A DNA stretch of 64,000 nucleotides from Naasia sp. SYSU D00057 (lineage in GTDB: Bacteria; Actinomycetota; Actinomycetes; Actinomycetales; Microbacteriaceae), in the NCBI RefSeq assembly GCF_017916505.1, contig NZ_JAFMSZ010000006.1, forward strand, positions 62,001-126,000, written 5' to 3'. The notes beneath the pieces were generated by a model. That model made no database searches, was not told where the DNA came from, and saw nothing but the letters and a program-made list of their open reading frames with translations. Positions 32,813-41,297 of this stretch are shown here, piece by piece; the stretch's first letter is position 1; the number at the start of each line of letters is the position of its first letter. A program made the translations under genes and the position numbers.

Positions 32813-34302
32813 CGCGTCTCCACCGGCTGTGTCCGGCGCGAGGACGACCGGCTGAACCGCACGCCGTCGGTGACCGGTCCCCGGCGCAGGAGGCGCAGGT
32901 CGCGCGGGTAGTTCTGGTGCAGCCGCCACGGGGTCGCCCTGCCCTGCTTGGGCAGGATGTGCAGGCCTCGGCGGACGTAGCCGGACGTGAAGTCGAGCAG
33001 CGGCTCGAGGGCCGCCCGATCGTCGAGCTCGGCGGGTGGGGTCGGCGTGACCGTGTCGGTGCCGGTCGCGGCGAGATGTCGGAGCAGGCGGCACACGTAT
33101 CGGGCGACCAGGTCGGACTTGAGCGTCCAGGACGCGTTCGTGTAGCCGATCGTCAGGGCGAAGTTGGGCACGCCGGAGAGCATCATGCCCTTGTAGGCGA
33201 CCGTGTCGGCCACGTCGACCTCGCTGCCGTCGACGGTCAGCGCGATGCCGCCGATCGGCAGGAGGGTGAGCCCCGTCGCCGTCACGATGACGTCCGCGGG
33301 CAGGACGCGTCCCGACTTCAGCAGGATGCCGTCCCGGGTGAAGCGCTCGACGGAGTCGGTGACGATCTCGGCGCCGCCGGAGCGGACGGCGTCGAAGATG
33401 TCGCCGTCGGGCGCGAGGCAGAGCCGCTGGTCCCACGGCTCGTAGCTCGGGGTGAGGTGCTCGTCGATGAACCGCGCGTCGAGCTTCCGCAGCTGCTCGC
33501 GTCGCAGGGCCGACTTGACCACGCCGGGCAGCACGCGACTGAGCCGGTAGGTGAGGGACGAGTAGAGCACGTTCTTCCAGCGGACGAGCGCGTACGCCGG
33601 CCGCTCCGGCAGAGCGCGCCTCGCCCAGTCCGCGATGCGGTCGCGGCTGGCGCGCGACGAGATCCAGGTAGGGGAGCGCTGCAGCATCGTCACGCGCTCG
33701 GCGATGCCGGCGAGTGCGGGCACGAGCGTCACCGCCGTCGCGCCCGAGCCGATCACGACCACGCGGGTGCCCGTGCAGTCGAGGTCCTCGGGCCAGTGCT
33801 GCGGATGCACGACGGTGCCGGCGAAGTCGTCCCGCCCCGGGAAGTCGGGCGTGTAGCCCTCGTCGTAGCGGTAGTAGCCGGAGCAGACGAAGAGGAACGA
33901 GCAGGTCAGCACGATCCGCTCCAGGGTGTCGGTGCGCTCGGCCGTCACCGTCCACCGGGCCTCGTCGGAGCTCCAGTCCGCCCTGAGCACCCTGTGCCGA
34001 TAGCGGATGCGCCGGTCGACCCCGTACTTGCGGGCCGTGGCCGCGAGGTACTCCCGGATCGCGCCGCCCTCGGCGATCGTGGCCGGGTCGCGCCACGGCT
34101 CGAACTCGTAGCCGAAGGTGAACATGTCCGAGTCCGACCGGATCCCGGGATACCGGAACAGGTCCCACGTGCCGCCGAGAGAGTCGCGCGACTCGAGCAC
34201 GGCGAACGTCCGATCCGGGCACTCCCGCACCAGGTGGCAGCCCGCGCCGATGCCGGAGATGCCGGCACCCACGATCAGCACGTCCACGTGTTCGCCCGGC
34301 AT
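32809..34302 (-). CDS. Flavin-containing (Baeyer-Villiger-type) monooxygenase
   Basis: 497 residues. FAD-binding GAGISGIG (about 12-19), LGGTWDLFRYPGIRSDSDM, the Baeyer-Villiger fingerprint FAGTVVHPQHWP (F159-W169), NADPH-binding GSGATAVTL, and a late ATGLTLLP. Length and the SDMFTFGYEFEPW segment fit the group of EtaA/HAPMO-like enzymes. It would insert oxygen next to a ketone or oxidise S/N atoms using NADPH and O2. TAGCGT lies about 27 bases before the ATG, giving a short leader. Coupled to the downstream esterase. Confidence 0.9.
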   Translation of the reverse strand: MPGEHVDVLIVGAGISGIGAGCHLVRECPDRTFAVLESRDSLGGTWDLFRYPGIRSDSDMFTFGYEFEPWRDPATIAEGGAIREYLAATARKYGVDRRIRYRHRVLRADWSSDEARWTVTAERTDTLERIVLTCSFLFVCSGYYRYDEGYTPDFPGRDDFAGTVVHPQHWPEDLDCTGTRVVVIGSGATAVTLVPALAGIAERVTMLQRSPTWISSRASRDRIADWARRALPERPAYALVRWKNVLYSSLTYRLSRVLPGVVKSALRREQLRKLDARFIDEHLTPSYEPWDQRLCLAPDGDIFDAVRSGGAEIVTDSVERFTRDGILLKSGRVLPADVIVTATGLTLLPIGGIALTVDGSEVDVADTVAYKGMMLSGVPNFALTIGYTNASWTLKSDLVARYVCRLLRHLAATGTDTVTPTPPAELDDRAALEPLLDFTSGYVRRGLHILPKQGRATPWRLHQNYPRDLRLLRRGPVTDGVRFSRSSSRRTQPVETR

Positions 34303-34425
34303 GCCCGCCCCCGTCGTCCTTCCCGTCCGACGCTAGCAAGCCGCGCCGGGGAGGAAGTGCCGGCGGCGGTGCCCCTTGATTTCCTGCTCCGGCCGTTCCT
34401 CGTCTGCGCGGGAACGGCCGGCCGG

Positions 34426-35202
34426 TCACAGCCCGCCGGCCACCGCGATGGTCGTCGCCGTCACGTACGCCGCGCGGTCGGAGAGCGCCCAGAGCACGGC
34501 GTCGGCGATCTCCTCCGGAGTCGCGACCCGGCCGAGCGGGATGCGCGCCGCGACGCGGGCAAGCCGGTCCGGGTCGCCGCCTGCGGCGTGGATCGTGGTG
34601 TCCGTCGTGCCGGGGGAGACGCCCACCACGCGGATGCCCTGCCCGGCCACCTCGCGGCCGAGGCCGAGGGTGAATGCATCGACAGCGGCCTTCGACGCCG
34701 CATACCCGATGTACTCGCCGGGAGAGCCGGTCCGAGCGGCCACCGAGCTGAGGTTCACGATCACTCCCGGCGCTCCGCTCCGGCTCCACTCGGCGACGAC
34801 GGCTCGGCTCAGGGCCATCACGCCGAGGACGTTCACGGCGAAGACGTCGCGGAGCACCTCGTCGGTGCTGTCCGCGAACCGGCCCAGTCCTCCGGTGATC
34901 CCCGCGTTGTTGACGAGGGCGGTGAGCGGACCGTTCCCATCGACCGCGGCGGCGATCACTCCGGCCGCCCGCTCCGTCTCGCGGACGTCGGAGCGGAGCG
35001 GGAGCACGCTCGGTCCCAGGTCTGCGGCGAGGGCCTCCGCGCCGTCGGCGTCCTGCGAGTAGGTGAACGTGACGCGACAGCCATCGGCGACGGCGGCGCG
35101 CACGATCGCCGCGCCGATGCCACGGGATCCGCCGGTCACCAGGACGTGCCGTGCGCTTCGTGCGCCGTTCGTCGGGACGGGCTCTACCAGGTCGGCGCTC
35201 AT
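34426..35202 (-). CDS. SDR-family oxidoreductase
   Basis: 258 residues. TGGSRGIGAAI cofactor motif, LVNNAGITGG, catalytic Ser in VNLSSVAA and YAASKAA (YxxxK), then PGTTDT; a complete classical SDR. The AIVRAAVADGC segment after the loop suits NADP(H) or NAD(H). It may oxidise an alcohol to the ketone used by the monooxygenase 123 bases downstream on the same strand, but that link is inferred. TACCCT lies seven bases before the ATG (leaderless) inside a perfect inverted repeat. Confidence 0.87.
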   Translation of the reverse strand: MSADLVEPVPTNGARSARHVLVTGGSRGIGAAIVRAAVADGCRVTFTYSQDADGAEALAADLGPSVLPLRSDVRETERAAGVIAAAVDGNGPLTALVNNAGITGGLGRFADSTDEVLRDVFAVNVLGVMALSRAVVAEWSRSGAPGVIVNLSSVAARTGSPGEYIGYAASKAAVDAFTLGLGREVAGQGIRVVGVSPGTTDTTIHAAGGDPDRLARVAARIPLGRVATPEEIADAVLWALSDRAAYVTATTIAVAGGL

Positions 35203-35223
35203 GCCGTCGAGGGTATCGACGGC
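35203..35223. promoter_or_regulatory. Inverted repeat straddling the SDR -10 element
   Basis: GCCGTCGA (35203-35210), GGGTA, TCGACGGC (35216-35223), perfect 8-bp arms. The SDR -10 hexamer TACCCT (complement of 35210-35215) lies between the arms, so a bound protein would block the promoter. Confidence 0.5.
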
Positions 35224-35261
35224 GGAAGCGCCGCCAGGGGAGCAGGAGTAAGACTTTCGGG

Positions 35262-36191
35262 ATGAAGACTCTGACCTTCCCCGGCACCGACGTCGTCGCC
35301 TCCAACATCATCCTCGGCCTCATGCGCATCCAGTCGCTCGACGACGACGAGCTGCGCACCCTCGTGGGCACGGCACGGGACGCCGGCATCAACTTCTTCG
35401 ACCACGCCGACGTCTACGGCGGCGAGGTGCACGGCTGCGAGCAGCGCTGGGGCGACGCGGCCCCGGTGCCCGCCGCCGAGCGGGAGCAGATCATCCTGCA
35501 GAGCAAGGTCGGCATCCGGAACGGCTACTTCGACTTCTCGAAGGAGCACATCCTGGAGGGCGTCGAGGGGTCGCTGGCGGCGCTCAAGACCGACTACCTC
35601 GACATCCTGCTGCTGCATCGCCCCGACGCCCTCGTCGAGCCCGACGAGGTCGCGGAGGCCTTCGACGAGCTGGAGTCCGCGGGCAAGGTCCGCCACTTCG
35701 GCGTCTCCAACCACACCCCCCTGCAGGTCGACCTGCTCAAGCGGTCGGTGCGGCAGCCGCTCATCGTCAACCAGGTGCAGCTGAGCATCACGCACGCCCC
35801 GCTCATCGCCGCGGGCGTCGCCAGCAACATGCAGGGCCTCGACCAGTCGATCGACCGCGACAACGGCATCCTCGACTACTCGCGGCTGCACGGGATCACG
35901 CTGCAGGCCTGGTCGCCGTTCCAGAAGGGCTTCTTCGACGGCGTCTTCCTCGGCGACCGCGAGACCTATCCCGAGCTCAACGAGCGGATCGACGCACTCG
36001 CGGAGAAGTACGGCGTCACGCCGACCGGCATCGCGGTCGCCTGGATCACCCGGCACCCTGCGAACATCCAGGTCGTGCTCGGCACCACGAACGCGGGCCG
36101 TGTGCAGGAGTCGGCCGCCGGGTCGGACCTGCGCCTCAGCCGCGAGGAGTGGTACGGCCTGTTCAAGGCCGCCGGCTACACGGTTCCCTGA
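35262..36191 (+). CDS. Aldo/keto reductase
   Basis: 309 residues, a TIM-barrel AKR: FFDHADVYGGEVHGCEQRWGDA with catalytic Asp and Tyr, LLLHRPDALVEPDEVAEAFDELESAGKVRHFGVSNH with catalytic His, and C-terminal NADPH-binding LGTTNAGRVQES. Resembles the YdhF-type subgroup. Reduces aldehydes or ketones with NADPH; substrate unknown. The next gene is an L-rhamnose mutarotase 49 bases downstream on the same strand, hinting at deoxysugar metabolism, though no other rhamnose genes are nearby. The ribosome site is weak (GGAG about 17 bases upstream). Confidence 0.88.
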   Translation: MKTLTFPGTDVVASNIILGLMRIQSLDDDELRTLVGTARDAGINFFDHADVYGGEVHGCEQRWGDAAPVPAAEREQIILQSKVGIRNGYFDFSKEHILEGVEGSLAALKTDYLDILLLHRPDALVEPDEVAEAFDELESAGKVRHFGVSNHTPLQVDLLKRSVRQPLIVNQVQLSITHAPLIAAGVASNMQGLDQSIDRDNGILDYSRLHGITLQAWSPFQKGFFDGVFLGDRETYPELNERIDALAEKYGVTPTGIAVAWITRHPANIQVVLGTTNAGRVQESAAGSDLRLSREEWYGLFKAAGYTVP

Positions 36192-36240
36192 TCGTCGCGC
36201 CCGGAGGCGCCGGTGCGGTTGACTGGCAGCGGAGGTGCCG

Positions 36241-36594
36241 ATGGAGCGCGTGTGTTTCCAGCTGCAGGTGAAGCCGGACCGGATCGACGAGTACGTGCGG
36301 CGGCATGCGGCCGTGTGGCCGGACATGCTGCGCGCGATCGCGGACTCGGGGCGGCGCAACTACTCGCTGTTCCTGCGTCCCGACGGTCTGCTGATCGGCT
36401 ATTACGAGACCGACTCCGACGAGGAGTCGGCCCGGCGGCTGCGCGAGGACCCGCGCACCGCCGCGTGGGAGGCCGAGATGGCGGACTTCTTCGTGACGCT
36501 CGAGGGAACGCGAGCCGACCAGGGGGCGGAGCAGCTGCGCGAGGTGTTCAACCTGGCCGACCAGCTGTCGGCGCTGGACACCGCGGGGCGGTGA
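36241..36594 (+). CDS. rhaM: L-rhamnose mutarotase
   Basis: 117 residues. The start region VCFQLQVKPDRIDEYVRRHAAVWPDM and RRNYSLFLRPDGLLIGYYE are the family fold (DUF718) with its active-site His and Tyr residues. It interconverts alpha and beta anomers of L-rhamnose, feeding isomerase RhaA. ATG at 36241 is preferred because GGAGG lies five bases upstream; a GTG two codons earlier overlaps that site. Follows the aldo/keto reductase gene; no rhaA, rhaB or rhaD is in this window. Confidence 0.87.
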   Translation: MERVCFQLQVKPDRIDEYVRRHAAVWPDMLRAIADSGRRNYSLFLRPDGLLIGYYETDSDEESARRLREDPRTAAWEAEMADFFVTLEGTRADQGAEQLREVFNLADQLSALDTAGR

Positions 36595-36632
36595 CGCCGT
36601 AGCCTGGGGCCACGGGATCGAGGAGGACCACC

Positions 36633-36785
36633 GTGGACGGGTTTCCGAGGGAGCTGTGGCTGCTCGTGGTCGTCGTGCTCAACCTGGGCTGGCTGACCGT
36701 CGCGATCTACTTCGCCGTCCAGTACTTCCGCCGCAACCGGGGAAGCGACCGGGACCGGCGCCCCGACGGACGCGAGGACCGCTGA
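36633..36785 (+). CDS. Small single-span membrane protein (50 residues)
   Basis: GTG start at 36633 with a perfect AGGAGG six bases upstream. Sequence: short N-terminus, one hydrophobic segment (about residues 6-27, ELWLLVVVVLNLGWLTVAIY), then a strongly basic/acidic tail (RRNRGSDRDRR...). The stop is one base before the ATG of the DUF2809 gene, so both are in one operon. No known family recognised. It is easily missed because of its length, but ribosome site, membrane topology and tight spacing support it. Confidence 0.7.
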   Translation: MDGFPRELWLLVVVVLNLGWLTVAIYFAVQYFRRNRGSDRDRRPDGREDR

Positions 36786-36786
36786 C

Positions 36787-37242
36787 ATGGCGGAGGCGGC
36801 CCCGCCCGAGCCCGACGACGTGCTCGAGCGCGACACGGCGGCAGCCGTCCGCCCCGCTCGAGCACGCGTGCGGATCGTCGCCGCCGCCGTCCTCGTCATC
36901 GCGGCGGGGCTGCTCGTGCACAGCACCGTTCCCGGGCTGCCCGGCGATGTGACGGCCGACGCGCTCTACGCCCTCCTCGCCTACCTCGTCGCCGCATTCC
37001 TGCTGCCGCGTGGGCCCGCGCTCGTCCTCGCGGCACTCGCGCTGGCCCTCTGCTGCCTCATCGAGGTCTGGCAGCTCACCGGAACGCCCGCGGCGCTCGT
37101 CGACGTGTTCCCGCCGGCCCGGCTGCTCGTCGGCACGACGTTCTCCGCGCTCGACCTCGCCGCCTACGCGGCCGGCGTCCTCGTCGGCGTGCTCGCCGAC
37201 CGCGCCCTCACCGGCGCCACTCCGCCTCCGCCACCGCGGTGA
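36787..37242 (+). CDS. DUF2809 membrane protein
   Basis: 151 residues with a basic N-terminus (RPARARVRI) and four hydrophobic segments (about 30-48, 58-75, 78-93, 112-135). ALALALCCLIEVWQL and the AARLLVGTTFSALDLAAYAAGV-like end fit DUF2809, related to VanZ-like proteins. Function unknown. It directly follows the 50-residue membrane protein (one-base gap). Its 3' end overlaps the convergent hypothetical gene by 35 bases. Confidence 0.8.
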   Translation: MAEAAPPEPDDVLERDTAAAVRPARARVRIVAAAVLVIAAGLLVHSTVPGLPGDVTADALYALLAYLVAAFLLPRGPALVLAALALALCCLIEVWQLTGTPAALVDVFPPARLLVGTTFSALDLAAYAAGVLVGVLADRALTGATPPPPPR

Positions 37243-37528
37243 CGGCCGCGACGTCGGAGAAGGCGAGCGCGTCGCGCCGCCCGGCGACGAACACCACGGC
37301 GGTCCCGTCGAAGCGGAAGCGGCCGTAGTCGACGCGGTCGTTCCGTCGCCAGCGGGTCGCCTCGATCATCAGGTCCGGCCCCACCCGGTGCAGCTCGTAG
37401 CGGGCGTCGACGCCGACCGCGCGGATCAGGATGAGCCGCTCGTTCGGCGTGCCGGGCAGGCTGCGGTTCACCAGCCAGCCGCGGGGAGCTGCCAGCTCGG
37501 CGTCCGTCCCGAGATCCGTGATCGTCAT
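37208..37528 (-). CDS. Hypothetical protein
   Basis: 106 residues, soluble, mostly predicted beta: RGWLVNRSLPGTPNERLILIRAVG, YELHRVGPDLMIEATRWRRN, YGRFRFDGTAVVFVAGRRDALAFSDVAAV. I recognise no domain. AAGGAG precedes the ATG at good distance, which together with coherent composition supports translation. It overlaps the DUF2809 gene tail-to-tail by 35 bases; both frames look coding there. A TAGCGT hexamer about 60 bases upstream may be its -10 element. Confidence 0.65.
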   Translation of the reverse strand: MTITDLGTDAELAAPRGWLVNRSLPGTPNERLILIRAVGVDARYELHRVGPDLMIEATRWRRNDRVDYGRFRFDGTAVVFVAGRRDALAFSDVAAVTAVAEAEWRR

Positions 37529-37711
37529 CCCTGCTCCTTGCTGATCGTGGCGCCCGCGTCCTGTCGACGGCGGGGCCGCGTCGTGGACGCTAGCGGCGGC
37601 CGGTGACATCGCCGTGAACGGCGGGAAGCGGGAATTTCGGGCATGGCGCGTTCCGCGGTCGCTGTGTACGTTGTCCGCATCGCGCGGCGTGGCGCGGGAA
37701 GAGGTGGCGGA

Positions 37712-39067
37712 ATGGGCGATGCGGTCCTCACCGAGGAGCTGCGCTCCCGGGTCAACGGCGAGGTGCTCGCGCGGGGCGACGAGGCCTACGAGCGGGAGCG
37801 CCCTGCGTACGTCGACGCGGGGGAGCCGGCGATCATCGTGCGTCCGGAGGCGCCGGACGAGGTCGGCCGCATCGTGCGCTACGCGGCCAAGCAGAACATG
37901 CCCATCTCGGTGCGCTGCGGCGGGCACGGCGCGTCGGCGTTCGCGAACCCCGACGGCCTCGTCATCGACCTGTCGCGTCTCACCGACATCGACGTGCGCC
38001 CGGACGGCACCGTGCGGATCGGCGGCGGCGCGACCTGGGGCGCCGTGGCCGAGCGGCTCGGCGAGGAGGGGCTCGCCCTCACCTCCGGCGACACCCGGAG
38101 CGTCGGCGTCGGCGGGCTGACGCTCGGCGGCGGCATCGGCTGGATGGTGCGCCAATACGGCCTCGCCCTCGACAGCCTCGCCGAGGCGGAGGTCGTGCTC
38201 GCGAGCGGTGAGACGGTCACGGCGAGCGAGAGCCGGAACCCCGACCTGTTCTGGGCGATCCGGGGCGGCGGCGGCAACTTCGGCATCGTCACCTCGTTCA
38301 CGTTCCGTGCGCACCCGCTCGAGCGGGTCGTGTTCGGCACGCTCACCTTCGGCCTCGACGACCTCCCCGGCCTGCTGCGCGGCTGGCGGGACGCCATGCG
38401 GGTCGCGCCCGAGGAGCTCAACACGACGGTGCTCGCCATGCCGCCCTTCGGCGAGGAGCCCCCCGGCGTCCAGGTCCTCGTCTGCTGGTCCGGCGCGGAG
38501 GAGGCGGCCGACGCGGCGCTCGCTCCGCTGCTCGCGCTGCCCGGGCTCGTCCGCGCGGAGGTCGCGCCGACCGCCTACGCCGACGTGCTCGAGGAGCCGA
38601 TGAAGCCGGAGGGGCCGATCACGATGGTCGACTACAACGGCTTCGCCGCCGACTTCGACGACGCCACCATCGACGCCCTCATCGCGGCGCGTGCCGAGGC
38701 GGCCATGTCGGTGCTGATGATCCGGTACCTGCGCGGCGCCTTCAACCGCGTGCCCGCCGACGCCACCGCGTTCGCGCACCGGGACGCGGAGGTGCTGCTC
38801 ATCCTCGCCGCGTTCCTGCCCGGCGACGTCGACCCCGCCGAGGTCGACGGACTGCGCGAGCGCTGGTCGGCGCTCGACGAGCGCACCCTCGGCATGTACA
38901 GCAACTTCGCCGCGACCTCCGGCGAGAACATCACGGGGCGCATCTTCCCGCCGGCCACGCTGGAGCGGCTGCGCGAGGTGAAGCGGGCGTACGACCCGCG
39001 CAACCTGTTCGCACGCAACCACAACATCCGCCCGGCGGAGGGCGCTGTCATGGCGATGCCCGGCTAG
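37712..39067 (+). CDS. FAD-binding oxidoreductase, PCMH/BBE (berberine-bridge) type
   Basis: 451 residues. N-terminal FAD-binding domain with RCGGHGASAF, whose His is the usual covalent 8-alpha-histidyl-FAD site, SGDTRSVGVGGLTLGGGIGW, and GGGGNFGIVTSFTF; C-terminal berberine-bridge segment YDPRNLFARNHNI. The Cys used for a second covalent FAD link is absent at DTRSVGVGG. Members oxidise sugars, alcohols or amines with O2. TACGTT near 37670 may be the -10 element with a roughly 30-base leader. Upstream gap 37529-37711 holds only promoters. Confidence 0.88.
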   Translation: MGDAVLTEELRSRVNGEVLARGDEAYERERPAYVDAGEPAIIVRPEAPDEVGRIVRYAAKQNMPISVRCGGHGASAFANPDGLVIDLSRLTDIDVRPDGTVRIGGGATWGAVAERLGEEGLALTSGDTRSVGVGGLTLGGGIGWMVRQYGLALDSLAEAEVVLASGETVTASESRNPDLFWAIRGGGGNFGIVTSFTFRAHPLERVVFGTLTFGLDDLPGLLRGWRDAMRVAPEELNTTVLAMPPFGEEPPGVQVLVCWSGAEEAADAALAPLLALPGLVRAEVAPTAYADVLEEPMKPEGPITMVDYNGFAADFDDATIDALIAARAEAAMSVLMIRYLRGAFNRVPADATAFAHRDAEVLLILAAFLPGDVDPAEVDGLRERWSALDERTLGMYSNFAATSGENITGRIFPPATLERLREVKRAYDPRNLFARNHNIRPAEGAVMAMPG

Positions 39068-39103
39068 CGTCGGAGGCATCCGCCGGATGCGAAGGGGCCC
39101 CCA

Positions 39104-39418
39104 ATGACCGCGATCGTGCATGTCGTGCTCGTGAAGTGGCGGGACGACGTCCCCGCCGCCGACCGGGAGAGGATCGCCCGCGACGCGCGGGCGATGGCGG
39201 ACGCGATCCCCGGCATCCTCGCCCTCGAGGAGGGCCCGAGCGTGAGCCCCGAGGGGCTCGAGCAGGGCTTCGAGTGGGGGCTCGTCGTCACCTTCGAGAG
39301 CCCCGAGGCGCGCGACGGCTACCTGCCGCATCCGGTGCACGCGGCGGTGGGGAAGCGGATCGGCGCAGGCGCCGAGCGGCTCGTGGTCTTCGACGTCGCC
39401 GCCGACCGCGTGGGCTGA
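39104..39418 (+). CDS. Dabb (stress-responsive A/B barrel) domain protein
   Basis: 104 residues. IVHVVLVKWRDDVPAADRERIAR, IPGILALEEGPSVSPEG, and FEWGLVVTFESPEARDGYLPHPVHAAVGKRI form the ferredoxin-like Dabb fold, including the PHPVH motif. Dabb proteins dimerise; some are polyketide cyclases, most are uncharacterised. It lies 36 bases after the FAD oxidoreductase and may be cotranscribed, although GAAGGGG before its ATG and a TAGCGT at about 39066 could also start a separate transcript. Confidence 0.85.
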   Translation: MTAIVHVVLVKWRDDVPAADRERIARDARAMADAIPGILALEEGPSVSPEGLEQGFEWGLVVTFESPEARDGYLPHPVHAAVGKRIGAGAERLVVFDVAADRVG

Positions 39419-39488
39419 GCGCCTCCCGCGGGGCCTCTCCCTCGTCCGGGCGTGGACGGATGTCGGTGGCCGGGACCAGGATGGTGCC

Positions 39489-40352
39489 GTGCCCGAGCTC
39501 CCCGAGGTCCACGCACTCGCCGCCGACCTGCGCGCCCGCCTGACCGGTCGGGAGATCGCGCGGCTCGACCTCGTCTCCTTCGCCGTCCTCAAGACGTTCG
39601 ACCCACCCTCGTCCGCGCTCGAGGGCACCGTCATCAGCGGCGTCGCGCGGCACGGCAAGTTCCTCGACATCGAGGCCGGCGACCTGCACCTCGTGATGCA
39701 CCTCGCCCGCGCCGGCTGGATCCGCTGGCGCGAGGGGCCGCCGCCGCTCGCGTCCGGGCGGCCGGGCAAGGGGCCGCTCGCCGCGCGGCTCGTCCTCGAC
39801 GACGGCGACGGCCTCGACATCACCGAGGCGGGCACGAAGAAGAGCCTCGCCATCTACGTCGTGCGCGACCCGCGGGACGTCCCCGGCATCGCGCGCCTCG
39901 GTCCCGACCCGCTCGACGCGAGCTTCACCGAGGAGACGCTGGCCGGGATCCTGGCGGGCGCCGGTCGCGCCCAGATCAAGGGGGTGCTGCGCAACCAGGC
40001 GCTCATCGCCGGCATCGGCAACGCCTACTCCGACGAGATCCTGCACGTCGCGCGCATGTCGCCGTACAAGCCCTCCACCCTCACCGCGGACGAGCGGGCG
40101 CGCCTGTTCGAGGCGATGCAGTCGACGCTGCGCGACGCGATCGCCCGCTCCGACGGGCTCGCCGCCTCGGAGCTCAAGAAGGAGAAGAAGTCGGGTCTGC
40201 GCGTGCACGGCCGCACCGGCGAGCCGTGCCCGGTGTGCGGCGACACGGTGCGGGAGGTCATCTTCGCCGACTCGACCTTCCAGTACTGCCCGACCTGCCA
40301 GACGGGCGGCAAGCCGCTCGCCGACCGCGTGCTGTCCCGCCTGCTCAAGTAG
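39489..40352 (+). CDS. Fpg/Nei-family DNA glycosylase/AP lyase
   Basis: 287 residues. N-terminal PELPEV supplies the catalytic P2 and E3; helix-two-turn-helix near KGVLRNQALIAGIGNAYSDEILH; C-terminal zinc finger CPVC ... YCPTC. It excises oxidised bases and nicks abasic sites in base excision repair. Compared with MutM, the YVVRDPRDVPGIARLGPDPLD region fits the actinobacterial Nei-like branch. The start is GTG, as required to place Pro at position 2; CAGGAT ends six bases before it (leaderless pattern). Confidence 0.9.
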   Translation: MPELPEVHALAADLRARLTGREIARLDLVSFAVLKTFDPPSSALEGTVISGVARHGKFLDIEAGDLHLVMHLARAGWIRWREGPPPLASGRPGKGPLAARLVLDDGDGLDITEAGTKKSLAIYVVRDPRDVPGIARLGPDPLDASFTEETLAGILAGAGRAQIKGVLRNQALIAGIGNAYSDEILHVARMSPYKPSTLTADERARLFEAMQSTLRDAIARSDGLAASELKKEKKSGLRVHGRTGEPCPVCGDTVREVIFADSTFQYCPTCQTGGKPLADRVLSRLLK

Positions 40353-40407
40353 CCCGATCCCGATACGACTCGCGGTCTCCGAGGGAGCCCCTCGCTAGGC
40401 TGACCGC

Positions 40408-41277
40408 ATGAGCGCGGATGCCCAGCTCGGCGTGGCGGTGGCGCAGTTCGCGCCCGGCCGCGACGCCGTCGAGAATCTCGACCGGATCACCGGTCTCGCC
40501 ACCCTCGCCGTCAAGCGCGGCGCCTCCCTCGTGGTCTTCCCCGAGTACTCCTCGTTCTTCGCCGACCCGATGGACTCGAGCTTCGCGGTGAACGCCCAGA
40601 AGCTCGACGGCCGCTTCGTGTCGACGCTGATCCAGCTGGCGGGGCGGCTCGGCGCGACCCTCGTCGCCGGCATGGTCGAGCAGGTGGGGCAGGGTCCCCG
40701 GTTCTCGAACACCCTCGTCGCGGTCACCGGGAGCGGCATCGTGGCCACCTACCGGAAGCAGCACCTCTACGACGCGTTCGGGCAGCGGGAGAGCGACTTC
40801 GTCGTACCGGGCGCGATCGATGCGCCGGAGATCTTCGAGGTGAACGGCATCCGGGTCGGCATGCAGACCTGCTACGACATCCGCTTCCCCGAGGTGACGC
40901 GGCGGCTCGTCGACGCGGGCGCCGAGCTCGTGCTGGTGCCCGCCGAGTGGGTGCGCGGTCCGCTGAAGGAGCACCACTGGCGCACCCTCGTGACGGCCCG
41001 CGCCATCGAGAACACGATCTACATCGCCGCCGCCGACCACGCGCCGCCGATCGGGGTCGGCAACAGCCTCATCGTGGGACCGATGGGCGTGCACATGGTC
41101 GAGATCGGCGAGGCGACGGACGTCGCCGTCGCCTGGCTCTCCCGCCAGCGCCTCGCCGACGTGCGCGCCAAGAACCCGGCGCTCGCCCTGCGCCGCTTCC
41201 GGGTGGAGCCGATCGACGGCACGCCGGGGACGCCGGTGGCGGTCAGCAATACCGCGGACCGCCTCCCGCGCGACTGA
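40408..41277 (+). CDS. Carbon-nitrogen hydrolase (nitrilase superfamily)
   Basis: 289 residues with the complete Glu-Lys-Cys triad: E46 in FPEYSSF, K117 in YRKQHLYD, C155 in QTCYDIRFPE. These resemble omega-amidase/NIT2-type amidases, hydrolysing amides such as alpha-ketoglutaramate or deaminated glutathione; the exact substrate is open. TAGGCT (40396-40401) ends six bases before the ATG with no ribosome site, a clear leaderless promoter. The gene converges with an aminotransferase; an omega-amidase next to a transaminase is a known functional pairing, but these two are transcribed separately. Confidence 0.88.
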   Translation: MSADAQLGVAVAQFAPGRDAVENLDRITGLATLAVKRGASLVVFPEYSSFFADPMDSSFAVNAQKLDGRFVSTLIQLAGRLGATLVAGMVEQVGQGPRFSNTLVAVTGSGIVATYRKQHLYDAFGQRESDFVVPGAIDAPEIFEVNGIRVGMQTCYDIRFPEVTRRLVDAGAELVLVPAEWVRGPLKEHHWRTLVTARAIENTIYIAAADHAPPIGVGNSLIVGPMGVHMVEIGEATDVAVAWLSRQRLADVRAKNPALALRRFRVEPIDGTPGTPVAVSNTADRLPRD

Positions 41278-41297
41278 CCCCCGCCGTCGCCCGCATT

